NCBI RefSeq assembly: GCF_013426895.1
Contig: NZ_AP023176.1
Location: 868,001 to 932,000 of the forward strand
Source: Paraburkholderia largidicola
GTDB taxonomy: Bacteria > Pseudomonadota > Gammaproteobacteria > Burkholderiales > Burkholderiaceae
Direction of reading: 5' to 3'
DNA length: 64,000 nt
Shown: piece by piece, positions 44,437-52,373 of the stretch
Layout of the letters: every line of letters starts with the position of its first letter
Position numbering within the stretch: the stretch's first letter is position 1
Notes under the pieces: generated by a model
The model's database searches: none
Seen by the model: the letters and a program-made list of their open reading frames with translations, nothing else
Told to the model about the DNA's origin: nothing
Program-made: the position numbers and the translations under genes

Positions 44437-46608
44437 ATGCGACCATATTTTCGGTTAAAGGCGCAGTGCCTGTTGCTGGCTGCGACACTGGCGTTGAGTG
44501 CATGTGGTGGTGGAGACGATGGCGGTCTGGCTTCGAGCAAGTCCGCCCAGGTGGGCGCGACGGCACCGGCGTCGCAACCCGCGCTCGCGGCGCCGGAGTC
44601 GCCGATTGTCGCCGACAAGTCGATCAACAAGACGGTGCCGCCCGTGGAGCTGCCCGACACCGTGAAACCGATCAACTACAAGCTGTGGTTCCGGCCGAAC
44701 CCGGATCTGAATGCGTTCGACGGCCGCGCCGACGTCGAAATCCAGGTGACGAAGAACATCAACCAGATCGTCATCGCAGGCCATCGCATCAAGTTCGTCA
44801 ACGGCAAGACGACGCTGCAGCCCGGCAACATCCAGCTGATCGCGACGCCGCAGGACGACGGCGACTTCTATCAGCTCCGGCCCGTCAGCGGCCAGATTCA
44901 TCCCGGCAACTACTCGCTGCATATGGAGTGGTCGGGCATCATCAACTTCAAGACCTACGACGATCCCGCCACGAAAACGGGCGGCAGTTGCGGCGACGAT
45001 CCGTATCCGGGCTGCTCCGCGGCGGAGGGCGTGTTCCGCGTCGATCTGAAGTCGACGGACGGCACGACGAGCGGCGCGATCCTCACGCAAGGCGAAACCA
45101 ACCTCGCACGCCAATGGTTCCCAGGCTGGGACGAACCGGCTTTCCGCATGACGTACGAGGTATCGGCGGAAGTGCCGCAGAACTGGCGCGTCGTCTCGAA
45201 TGCGGCGGAGCAGCCGTCCGTCAATGTGGATAGCGGCTACAAGCGCGTGTCCTTCGACAAGACACCGCCGATGCCGCAATACCTGCTGTTCTTCGGCGGC
45301 GGCATGTTCGATACGCTCGAAGACGACTTCGTCAGCCCGCTGAAGGACGGCAAGAATCTGCATCTGCGGATCTTCACGCCGCCCGGCATGCGCGACTGGG
45401 CCGTGCCTGCGATGCAGCAGACCAAGCAGGCGCTCGACTACTACTACCGCTATACGGGCATCCCGCTGCCGCTGACCAAGTTCGACACGATCGCCGCGAA
45501 CGATGCGTTCAAGGAGCAGAAGGATCTGAACTTCGGCGGGATGGAAAACTGGGGCGCCATTCTCGAATTCGCCGACGACATTCTTCCGCCGCCCGGCACG
45601 CCGATGTCCGACTACGGCGTGACGGTGCTGACGCACGAAGCCGCGCATCAGTGGTTCGGCGATCTCGTGACGCTCGACTGGTGGGACGACGTGTGGATGA
45701 ACGAATCGTTCGCGACGTACTTCGAGAACAAGACGAAGATTCTGTTCTTCCCCGATCGTTTCAGCTGGGTCGACGAGGTGAGGACCAAGTACGCGGTGAT
45801 GTCGCGCGATCTGCGCAACACGTCGTTCCCCGTGCAGCCGAACTTCAACGACTGGGCATCGAACGACTTCGTGTTGAGCGCCAGCCCGTTCACGTACGAC
45901 AAGGGCGGCATCGTGCTGAAGATGCTCGAGAACTATCTCGGCGATGGCGTGATGCGCAGGGGCCTGCAGTCGTATCTGGCCGACTACTCGCTCGGCAACT
46001 CGACGCCGAAGCGCCTGTGGGACGAACTCGCAAAGGTCAGCGGCGAGCCGATGGTGGCGATCGGCGACAGCTTCGTGCGGCAAACGGGCGTGCCATTGGT
46101 ATCGCTCGATACGCAGTGCGATCTGACGAGCAATCAGACGGTCGTCACGCTCAAGCAGTCGCCGTATCCGAACCAGAACCTGTATCCGGGCATTCAGTGG
46201 ACGGTGCCGTTGACGCTCGCTTACGGTGAAGGTTTGGCGCGTCGCAAGACGGTGGCGCTGAAGGACACGCAGATGCAGGTGCGGGTCAACGGTTGCTCGG
46301 CTGTCGTCGCGGACCCGAGCGGGCTCGATTACTACGTGACGAACTACGGCGACAACGCGTGGAGCCAGTTGCTCGCGCAGAGCAGCGCGTTGACCGATCC
46401 CGTGTTGCTGACCAACCTGCAGATGGAAGCGAAGATGCTCGTGAATTCGGGCCTCGCCGACCCTTCGCGCGCCACGACGATCGGCTCGATCACGCCGCCG
46501 GTCAGCGCGATGGCTCGCCGTCAGGTGCTGGTGACGCCGCAGGCAGAAACGGTTCGTCCGACGCTGCGTTATCAGGGCAAGCTGAAGCCGCGTAACAAGA
46601 CGGAATAA
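44437..46608 (+). CDS. M1-family aminopeptidase lipoprotein
   Basis: The product (723 aa) has a lipoprotein signal ending in the lipobox LALSAC (Cys 22) and so is tethered in the periplasm or outer membrane. The M1 peptidase domain follows: GGMEN at 367-371 (usually GAMEN) binds the free N-terminus, and HEAAHQWFGD at 400 with Glu 423 gives HExxH-x18-E zinc binding. It is shorter than PepN (about 870 aa) and lacks the long C-terminal superhelix, though a short C-terminal domain remains. Most bacterial M1 enzymes are cytoplasmic, so a secreted lipoprotein form suggests periplasmic peptide trimming. Confidence 0.92.
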   Translation: MRPYFRLKAQCLLLAATLALSACGGGDDGGLASSKSAQVGATAPASQPALAAPESPIVADKSINKTVPPVELPDTVKPINYKLWFRPNPDLNAFDGRADVEIQVTKNINQIVIAGHRIKFVNGKTTLQPGNIQLIATPQDDGDFYQLRPVSGQIHPGNYSLHMEWSGIINFKTYDDPATKTGGSCGDDPYPGCSAAEGVFRVDLKSTDGTTSGAILTQGETNLARQWFPGWDEPAFRMTYEVSAEVPQNWRVVSNAAEQPSVNVDSGYKRVSFDKTPPMPQYLLFFGGGMFDTLEDDFVSPLKDGKNLHLRIFTPPGMRDWAVPAMQQTKQALDYYYRYTGIPLPLTKFDTIAANDAFKEQKDLNFGGMENWGAILEFADDILPPPGTPMSDYGVTVLTHEAAHQWFGDLVTLDWWDDVWMNESFATYFENKTKILFFPDRFSWVDEVRTKYAVMSRDLRNTSFPVQPNFNDWASNDFVLSASPFTYDKGGIVLKMLENYLGDGVMRRGLQSYLADYSLGNSTPKRLWDELAKVSGEPMVAIGDSFVRQTGVPLVSLDTQCDLTSNQTVVTLKQSPYPNQNLYPGIQWTVPLTLAYGEGLARRKTVALKDTQMQVRVNGCSAVVADPSGLDYYVTNYGDNAWSQLLAQSSALTDPVLLTNLQMEAKMLVNSGLADPSRATTIGSITPPVSAMARRQVLVTPQAETVRPTLRYQGKLKPRNKTE

Positions 46609-46623
46609 ACGTGGTTTCCGGTT

Positions 46624-46671
46624 GACGGCGCGCGCCTGTCCGCATCATGCGGACGGGCGCGCGTCTGTTTT
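46624..46671 (+). terminator. Rho-independent terminator after the aminopeptidase
   Basis: A G/C-rich stem (46624-46643 pairing with 46649-46665; 5-nt loop ATCAT) is followed by TGTTTT at 46666-46671. It sits 15 bp after the stop of the M1 gene and just before the convergent LysR gene end. Confidence 0.75.
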
Positions 46672-46689
46672 GCGCCCGACTATCAAGCG

Positions 46690-47619
46690 TCAGGCGCGCA
46701 ATTCCGCCGGCTCGAGAAAGTAGGCCTTGTTATCCGCGAGCCGCCCGATCATGAAGTCGATGAACGTCCTCACGCGCAGCGGCTGTTCGGTGCGATGCCG
46801 GTAGTAGATGTAGATCGATTCGCGCTGCGTGACGTGCTGCGCGAGCAAGGGCACGAGCCGTTTGCTGCGGATGTGCGAGACGGCCGAGAAGCTGCCCAGC
46901 TGGCCGATTGCGAGACCCGCCAGCACCGCGTCCGTCTCTGCGTCGATATCGTTCGCGCACAACGACGCGGCCACGTCGCGATAGACGATTTCATTGCCGA
47001 TCAGAAATTCCCACGGCGCCTGCTTGCCGGTGTTCGCGCGCCGGTATCCCGTGCAGCGATGCGCGTCGAGTGCATCGACCGTCGAAGGCTGGCCATGTCG
47101 CTCGATATACGCCGGCGACGCGCACACGATCAATTGAATCGGCAGCAGCCGCCGCGCAATCGTGCCGCCCGAAGGCGGCGAGCCGCCGCGAAAACCGACG
47201 TCGGCGCGATCGCTGACGAGATCGGTGAAGTGATCGTCGAAGCGCACGTCCAGTTGCACATCAGGGTAGAGCGCGGCGAATTCGAGGACGGACGGCCATA
47301 GCACCGCGCGGCCCAGCGCCATCGGCGCGCTCACGCGCAGCGGGCCCGCGACTTCGTCTTTCGTACGGCGCGCGTCGTCGATCGCCGACGACAGTGTCGC
47401 GAGCGCCGGTTCGACGCTGTGCAGCAGCCGCTGTCCTTCCTCCGTCAGGCTCAGCTTGCGCGTGGTCCGATGAAACAGCCGCACGCCCAGCGACTTTTCC
47501 AGCTGCATCACGGCGTGACTGGCCGCCTGAGGCGAGATCCCCTGATCGACGGCCGCCTTGCGCAGGCTCCCGACCGTGGCGGCGCGGACAAAGATCGAAA
47601 TGGCGCGGACCTCGTTCAT
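46690..47619 (-). CDS. LysR-family transcriptional regulator
   Basis: The product (309 aa) has the LysR helix-turn-helix (EVRAISIFVRAATVGSLRK, QAASHAVMQLEKSLGVRLF) and a ligand domain with FRGGSPPSGGTIARRLLP, the pattern of the broad AaeR/DmlR-like branch. It is divergent from a short-chain dehydrogenase gene with a 118-bp spacer that contains an inverted repeat; that gene is its likely target. Confidence 0.9.
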   Translation of the reverse strand: MNEVRAISIFVRAATVGSLRKAAVDQGISPQAASHAVMQLEKSLGVRLFHRTTRKLSLTEEGQRLLHSVEPALATLSSAIDDARRTKDEVAGPLRVSAPMALGRAVLWPSVLEFAALYPDVQLDVRFDDHFTDLVSDRADVGFRGGSPPSGGTIARRLLPIQLIVCASPAYIERHGQPSTVDALDAHRCTGYRRANTGKQAPWEFLIGNEIVYRDVAASLCANDIDAETDAVLAGLAIGQLGSFSAVSHIRSKRLVPLLAQHVTQRESIYIYYRHRTEQPLRVRTFIDFMIGRLADNKAYFLEPAELRA

Positions 47620-47658
47620 CGGCGGTTCCCGATTAGCAAATAAAAGTTGATTATCAGT

Positions 47659-47676
47659 CTAGCAATTGATGGCTAG
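47659..47676. promoter_or_regulatory. Possible LysR operator (CTAGC-N8-GCTAG)
   Basis: CTAGC and GCTAG form a perfect 5-bp inverted repeat with an 8-bp spacer in the spacer between the divergent LysR and SDR genes, close to the LysR start. It fits the T-N11-A type symmetry of LysR sites. Confidence 0.45.
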
Positions 47677-47737
47677 TTTGTGCGAATCGGACGTCCTATT
47701 CTTCGTTCACTTTCACCACGAACGTAGGAGCAGGAAC

Positions 47738-48595
47738 ATGAGCAACGCCACCCAACAACAGTTCAAGCGCGTCTGGTTCATCACGGGCGCTTCGCGCGGT
47801 CTGGGCGCGCTGATGGCCGAAGCGGCGCTGGCGGACGGCAATGCCGTCGTCGCGGCGGGCCGCAATGCCGCGGCGATTGTCGAGCGGCTCGGCGAGTCGC
47901 CGGCCTTACTGCCTGTCGCGCTCGACGTGACCAGCGAAGCGCAGGCGAAAGCGGCTGTCGAGGCCGCCATCGAGAAGTTCGGCCGAATCGACGTGCTGAT
48001 CAACAATGCCGGCTTCGGCCTGCTGGCAGCCGTCGAGGAATCGAGCGACGCCGACGTGCGTCGCATGTACGACACCAACGTATTTGGTCTGCTGAATGTG
48101 ACGCGCGCCGTGCTGCCCGTCATGCGCAAGCAGCGCTCGGGGCATGTGATCAACATGTCGTCGATCGGCGGGTATCGCTCGGGCGCGGGTTTTGGCGTGT
48201 ATTGCTCGACGAAGTTCGCTGTCGAAGGCATCACGGAAGCGCTGCATGCGGAGTTGAAGCCGCTCGGCATTCACGCAACTGTGGTCGAGCCGGGCTACTT
48301 CCGCACGGACTTTCTGGATGGGTCGTCGCTGCTCGTCGGCAAGGACATCATCGACGACTACGATGAGACGTCGGGCAACGTGCGCCGCTTCGCGGTCGGC
48401 ATGAACCACAATCAGCCTGGCGATCCGCAGAAGCTGGCGACGGCGCTCGTGACGCTCGTCGATGCGCAAACGCCGCCGCTGCGTTTGCCGCTCGGCACCG
48501 ACACGTTGAAGGCGATCGCGGAGAAGAACGAATACGTGACGACGGAAACGCAAGCGTGGAAGACGTTGGCAGCGTCCACCGATTTTCCCGTCTAA
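47738..48595 (+). CDS. Short-chain dehydrogenase/reductase (SDR)
   Basis: The product (285 aa) is a classical SDR. VWFITGASRGLGALMAEAAL binds NAD(P), NNAGFGLLAAVEESSD stabilises the fold, and YCSTK is the catalytic YxxxK. The C-terminal part is longer than in minimal SDRs, as in the oxidoreductases often annotated with PGAM-type or retinol dehydrogenase-like names. The start ATG 47738 has AGGAG and CAGGAA just upstream. Its substrate is not known. Confidence 0.92.
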   Translation: MSNATQQQFKRVWFITGASRGLGALMAEAALADGNAVVAAGRNAAAIVERLGESPALLPVALDVTSEAQAKAAVEAAIEKFGRIDVLINNAGFGLLAAVEESSDADVRRMYDTNVFGLLNVTRAVLPVMRKQRSGHVINMSSIGGYRSGAGFGVYCSTKFAVEGITEALHAELKPLGIHATVVEPGYFRTDFLDGSSLLVGKDIIDDYDETSGNVRRFAVGMNHNQPGDPQKLATALVTLVDAQTPPLRLPLGTDTLKAIAEKNEYVTTETQAWKTLAASTDFPV

Positions 48596-48622
48596 GCCGC
48601 TATTGATCGGACGAAAGTGAAA

Positions 48623-48658
48623 ACAACAGCGCCGCTGCGAGAGCAGCGGCGCTGTTGT
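48623..48658. terminator. Strong hairpin terminator between convergent genes
   Basis: Two perfect 16-bp arms (48623-48638 and 48643-48658) enclose a GAGA loop, a GNRA tetraloop. On the minus strand the stem is followed by TTTT, so it ends the Pro/Ala-rich protein gene; it lies also just after the SDR stop and may act in both directions. Confidence 0.8.
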
Positions 48659-48680
48659 GCTTCGCGTTGTGGAATGCGCG

Positions 48681-49535
48681 TTATTTCGGCGGCGGCAGCG
48701 AAGGGTCGAGTTTCGCCGAATCGCGAACCAGTTGGTCCGTCGCCGCGGCGGCAACGGGGTTCGAACCCGCGCCGGGTTTCATCGCGCGTTGCTGCTGTTC
48801 GGTCGCGGCGCGAACGGCGGACATGTTCGGCGGCGGCAGCGAAGGATCGACCTTCGCCGAATCGCGCACCAACTGGTCGGTTTGCGCGGCGCCCGTTTGA
48901 TACGCGCCGCGAGACGCGCTGCGCGGGTCCGTGCTGGCCGTCGAAGGCGTCTGCGCCGGCATCGACGTTGGCGGCGGCAACGAAGGATCGAGCTTCGCCG
49001 ATTCCCGGACGAGTTCATCCGTTTCCGGCGTCGTGCCCTGATTCGCTGCTGCCCGACGGTCGAGGTTTTCGCGTCCGCGTTGCGTGCGGGGTGCTGGTGC
49101 CGGCACGACTTTCGGCGCGCCCGCATCCTGCACGTTCACGGATGCGACGGCCGTCGACGGCGCCGGCTTCGCTTGCCCCGCGCTTTGCGTGACGGCAGGG
49201 CTGGGCGCAGGCGCCGGCGCAGGTTTCGTCGGTGCAGCTGCAGCAACGGGAGCCGGAGCCGGAGCAGGGACGGGCGCAGGCACCACCGGCTGCGGCGCGA
49301 CGGCGGCGCTCTGCGTGGTCGCGCGCGGCGTCGACGACGGGCCGATGCTGCCTTCCGTCATATGGCTTTCGTTGACGCGCGTATCGACAGCGGCAGGGCG
49401 CACGGGTTCATCCATGCCTGCCCTGGCTTCGGCCGTTGCACGGCGGTCGGCCTGAAGCAGCATCAGGTACGTGGTCAACGCCGCGCCGAGCACGAGCCCG
49501 GCGAGAATCATCAAAATCTTTCGGGTGGTCATCAT
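48681..49535 (-). CDS. Membrane-anchored Pro/Ala-rich protein with a threefold TDxLVRxSAKxDPSLPPP motif
   Basis: The product (about 284 aa) has one N-terminal transmembrane helix (ILMILAGLVLGAALTTYLML), then a long Ala/Pro-rich low-complexity region, then three copies of an 18-residue motif: TDELVRESAKLDPSLPPP, TDQLVRDSAKVDPSLPPP, and a last copy that ends the protein. The spacers differ, so only the motif is kept. I start at ATG 49535 before MTTRKIL; ATG 49574 is possible. The layout resembles a periplasm-spanning linker with short binding motifs at its end. I know no function for it. Confidence 0.75.
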   Translation of the reverse strand: MMTTRKILMILAGLVLGAALTTYLMLLQADRRATAEARAGMDEPVRPAAVDTRVNESHMTEGSIGPSSTPRATTQSAAVAPQPVVPAPVPAPAPAPVAAAAPTKPAPAPAPSPAVTQSAGQAKPAPSTAVASVNVQDAGAPKVVPAPAPRTQRGRENLDRRAAANQGTTPETDELVRESAKLDPSLPPPTSMPAQTPSTASTDPRSASRGAYQTGAAQTDQLVRDSAKVDPSLPPPNMSAVRAATEQQQRAMKPGAGSNPVAAAATDQLVRDSAKLDPSLPPPK

Positions 49536-49807
49536 ACTTACTGACGGGTCGTTCAATCGTCGCGAGCCGGCCATGATAAACGACGGCCCGCGGCATTAAT
49601 CAGACAAATGCCAGCAATTGGCACGCCTGACGAGTGGAAACAGGCGAGCAATAACCAGAGAATCGTGCTTCCCCAAAGGGACGATCGTCGCCATGCGCAT
49701 GGAACGCGGCGAGTCGAAGCTTCTCCGATTATCGAACGCTTCGGTTTAGTTTGCGTGTCGAGGACGCGCGCCAGGAACGGCGCGTCGATTGCACAACTAA
49801 CGTCTGA

Positions 49808-50113
49808 TCATTCCCAGGGATTCGGTGCGTACAGTCCCTGTTGACGGCGCATGCCATGACGCAGAAACCAGTGCCGGACAGCACTGAGCTTGCGCGGCAA
49901 ACCCGGCATCCGATTGCCTTCGATGCGGGCTTTTGCGCACGACGTCGCGTACTCGATCGCCTCTTCCTCGGAAGAAAAGTAGCCGAGGATGCCAAAGGCT
50001 TTACGCCGTCCGCTCGGGCCGGTGACGAACACGCTGGCCGCGTATCCGCGAGTGCCCACGGACGCAAGTGGGATGATGACGTGGCGCCGGTAATGTACTG
50101 CATGCCTGTCCAT
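49808..50113 (-). CDS. Small hypothetical protein, burkholderial type
   Basis: A 101-residue basic protein starting ATG 50113 with TTGGAGATG upstream; an ATG at 50125 would add four residues. It has a beta-rich first half (VHYRRHVIIPLASVGTRGYA and ASVFVTGPSG) and a helical middle (GYFSSEEEAIEYATSCAKARIEG). Proteins with this GYFSSEEEA-type segment occur as small single-domain proteins in Burkholderia-like genomes, from memory. Function unknown. The 230 bp between it and the preceding gene hold no recognised gene. Confidence 0.65.
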   Translation of the reverse strand: MDRHAVHYRRHVIIPLASVGTRGYAASVFVTGPSGRRKAFGILGYFSSEEEAIEYATSCAKARIEGNRMPGLPRKLSAVRHWFLRHGMRRQQGLYAPNPWE

Positions 50114-50185
50114 GATCATCTCCAAGGGTTTTGCCCTAGGTCACATGGTACACGTTGCGAAACTGCAGCGGCAATTCATTGCGCC

Positions 50186-50219
50186 TGCGAAAAAAAATTC
50201 GCCAACGAATGCGTTGGCG
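50186..50219 (-). terminator. Terminator of the uronate dehydrogenase gene (minus strand)
   Basis: On the minus strand, CGCCAACG and CGTTGGCG form an 8-bp stem (50200-50219) followed by a run of eight T (A run at about 50189-50197 on the plus strand). It ends transcription from the gene at 50312-51145. Confidence 0.75.
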
Positions 50220-50221
50220 TG

Positions 50222-50256
50222 ACGCGCGATGCAGGCAATGGGGCTGCATCGCGCGT
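50222..50256. repeat. Second perfect hairpin next to the terminator
   Basis: ACGCGCGATGCAG (50222-50234) and CTGCATCGCGCGT (50244-50256) are perfect 13-bp complements with a 9-nt loop. With the terminator it forms a double hairpin between the uronate dehydrogenase and the small orphan gene. On the plus strand a T run (about 50268-50274) follows it, so it may serve the opposite direction. Confidence 0.65.
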
Positions 50257-50311
50257 GATATCGAGTGTTTTTTTGCCGCTTTTGCCGTGCTATGCGGCGT
50301 GAAGCGACTGC

Positions 50312-51145
50312 TTAAGCGCTGCGCTCCATGGGTTCGCCGAGCACGAATGCGCCACCCTGGAAGCGTTGCGCCGGGTCGTCGTATTCGGCCGTCGGCGACG
50401 TAACGGGGAAGCGGTCCGAGAACTGCGTGGAGCTGTCGCGCGGACGGAAGCCGAGGAAATTCGCCTTCGTGTTATCCCACCACTTGATGGGGTTGTCCGA
50501 CGCGCCATACACGACGGCATGGCCGACACGGTTCGTGAACAGCGAACAGCGCACCAGTTCGATGAAGTCGCGATAGCTCAGGTACGTGACGAGCATGCGC
50601 GGATTCTTCGGCTCCTCGAACGACGAGCCGATACGCAGGCACACGGTCTCGATGCCGAAGCGGTCGAAGTAGTAGCGCGACAGCGATTCGCCGAAGCACT
50701 TCGTCACGCCGTACAGGCTGTCGGGTCGTTGCGGCGAGTCGGCGTCGAGCACTTCCGTGACGGGATGAAAACCGATCGCATGATTCGAGCTGGCGAACAC
50801 CACGCGCTTCACGCCATGCCTGCGCGCGGCTTCGTACAGGTTGTAGGTGCCGCGGATGTTCGCTTCGATCAGATCGTCGAACGGCGCGTCGATCGAGATG
50901 CCGCCCAGATGCACGATCGCATCGACGCCTTCGACCATGCGCATCACGGCGTCGCGGTCCGCCAGATCGACGACGCTCGCTTCCTCATGCGCCGCCGCGG
51001 CGCTCACCGGGACGATGTCGCTCACGCGCACGATGTCGGCCCAGCCGGCCAGCGCGTCGCGCAGCTGGCGGCCCAGATTGCCGCCCGCGCCCGTCAGCAG
51101 CAGGCGGCGGAACGGCTTGCGCGACCCAGCAGATGTCTCGTTCAT
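50312..51145 (-). CDS. udh: Uronate dehydrogenase
   Basis: The product (277 aa) is an SDR-fold NAD-dependent enzyme very close in pattern to Agrobacterium and Pseudomonas uronate dehydrogenase. LLLTGAGGNLGRQLRD binds NAD, DAIVHLGGISID and NIRGTYNLYEAARRHG are shared, VFASSNHAIGFHPVTE and YGVTKCFGESLSRYY contain the catalytic Ser/Tyr/Lys, and RFQGGAFV ends the fold. It oxidises glucuronate or galacturonate to the aldarolactone. The start ATG 51145 precedes MNETSAGSRK. It is divergent from a LacI-type regulator and near an MFS carrier with the same operator. Confidence 0.92.
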   Translation of the reverse strand: MNETSAGSRKPFRRLLLTGAGGNLGRQLRDALAGWADIVRVSDIVPVSAAAAHEEASVVDLADRDAVMRMVEGVDAIVHLGGISIDAPFDDLIEANIRGTYNLYEAARRHGVKRVVFASSNHAIGFHPVTEVLDADSPQRPDSLYGVTKCFGESLSRYYFDRFGIETVCLRIGSSFEEPKNPRMLVTYLSYRDFIELVRCSLFTNRVGHAVVYGASDNPIKWWDNTKANFLGFRPRDSSTQFSDRFPVTSPTAEYDDPAQRFQGGAFVLGEPMERSA

Positions 51146-51174
51146 TGCTAATCCTTCGAAATAACCAGAAATAA

Positions 51175-51188
51175 GGAAAACGTTTTCC
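51175..51188. promoter_or_regulatory. LacI-type operator before udh (GGAAAACGTTTTCC)
   Basis: A perfect 14-bp palindrome with central CG, the standard LacI/GalR symmetry, lies 30 bp before the udh start in the divergent spacer with the LacI-family gene. A weaker half site (GAAAACGTT) is at 51302-51310, just before the regulator start. The same palindrome recurs before the MFS gene at 53780-53799. Confidence 0.8.
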
Positions 51189-51319
51189 AACTATAAAGGC
51201 GACGGCGAGTGCGCGTCAATTGCCATATTCATCAAGCCGTGAGAGACCAGCGAACAGCCATCACTGCCAGTGTTTTCTGCGACAATCCGGTTACGGCAAA
51301 CGAAAACGTTACCTTCCGG

Positions 51320-52312
51320 ATGAAAAAAGTTTCCCCAACGATTCGCGATGTCGCGGGCGACGCGGGTGTGTCGGTCGCGACCGTTTCCAAGTACATCAAC
51401 GGCGCGCAGCGTTTTTCTCCCGCCGTCGAAGCGCGGCTCAAGGAAGCGATCGAACGGCTCGGCTATCGCTCGAACCCGCTTGCGCGCTCGATGATCACCG
51501 GCCGCACGCGCACCATCGGGCTCGCGATCCTCGACATCAGCAATCCGCACTTCACGAACGTCGTCAAGGGCGCGAACCGCGTCGCGCTCCAGCACGACTA
51601 CACGCTGCTGCTCGTCGACACCGAAGAAAACCAGGCGCGCGAGCGTTCGCTGATCGAGGCGCTGGCGCAACGTGTCGACGGTCTGATCGTCAACTCGCGG
51701 ATGCCCGACGAAGAATCGCAGTGGATGCTCGAACTCAACAAGCCGCTCGTGCTGCTGCGGCGCAGTCCGGGCCTGCCGATTCCAAGCGTCGGTATCGACA
51801 ACCGGCTTGCCACGTACATGCTCGCGCGGCATCTGCTGAACCTCGGGCACCGGCATATCGCGTATCTCGGCTTCGGCCAGGCCCGCATCAACGACGAGCG
51901 GATTCGCGGCGCGCGCGAGTGTCTCGACGAAGCCGGCCTCACGCTCGACGTGCACGACGCGCATGCGCCTACTGCACAGGCCGGCGAGCAGGCCTGCTCG
52001 CGCGTGATGCTCGGGCCGCAGCGGCCGCAGGCGGTGATCTGCTACAACGATCTGATCGCGCTCGGCTTCATGAAAGAGGCGGCGTCGCTCGGTTTCAAGC
52101 TGCCGCGCGATGTTTCCGTGACGGGCATCGACAACGTGCCCTATGGCGAGTACGCCGCGCCCGCGCTGACGACCGTCGATATTCAAAGCGAGAAGATGGG
52201 CGAACTGGCGATGCAGAAGCTGATCGACGGACTCGCGGGCCACGCCGAGGCCGAGCATTCGATGTTCGAGCCGCGCCTGATCGTGCGCGAGTCGACGGCC
52301 GCTTGCGGCTGA
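51320..52312 (+). CDS. LacI-family transcriptional repressor of hexuronate genes
   Basis: The product (330 aa) has the LacI helix-turn-helix (TIRDVAGDAGVSVATVSKYI) and hinge helix (PLARSMITGRT), then the periplasmic-binding-type effector domain (IGLAILDISNPHFTNVVKGA). The start ATG 51320 precedes MKKVSPTIRD; the longer frame from 51209 is not coding. It likely represses udh and the MFS carrier by binding the GGAAAACGTTTTCC palindrome and releases it on a uronate or its product. Confidence 0.92.
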   Translation: MKKVSPTIRDVAGDAGVSVATVSKYINGAQRFSPAVEARLKEAIERLGYRSNPLARSMITGRTRTIGLAILDISNPHFTNVVKGANRVALQHDYTLLLVDTEENQARERSLIEALAQRVDGLIVNSRMPDEESQWMLELNKPLVLLRRSPGLPIPSVGIDNRLATYMLARHLLNLGHRHIAYLGFGQARINDERIRGARECLDEAGLTLDVHDAHAPTAQAGEQACSRVMLGPQRPQAVICYNDLIALGFMKEAASLGFKLPRDVSVTGIDNVPYGEYAAPALTTVDIQSEKMGELAMQKLIDGLAGHAEAEHSMFEPRLIVRESTAACG

Positions 52313-52345
52313 AGAAAGACTCGCGCGTCCAGCACTGGCACGCGC

Positions 52346-52365
52346 GCCGCGCGATACCGCGCGGC
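52346..52365. terminator. Hairpin between convergent genes
   Basis: GCCGCGCG and CGCGCGGC form a perfect 8-bp stem with loop ATAC. It lies between the stops of the LacI gene (+) and the MFS gene (-). No T tail, so efficiency is uncertain. Confidence 0.5.
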
Positions 52366-52373
52366 ATGCCGGA

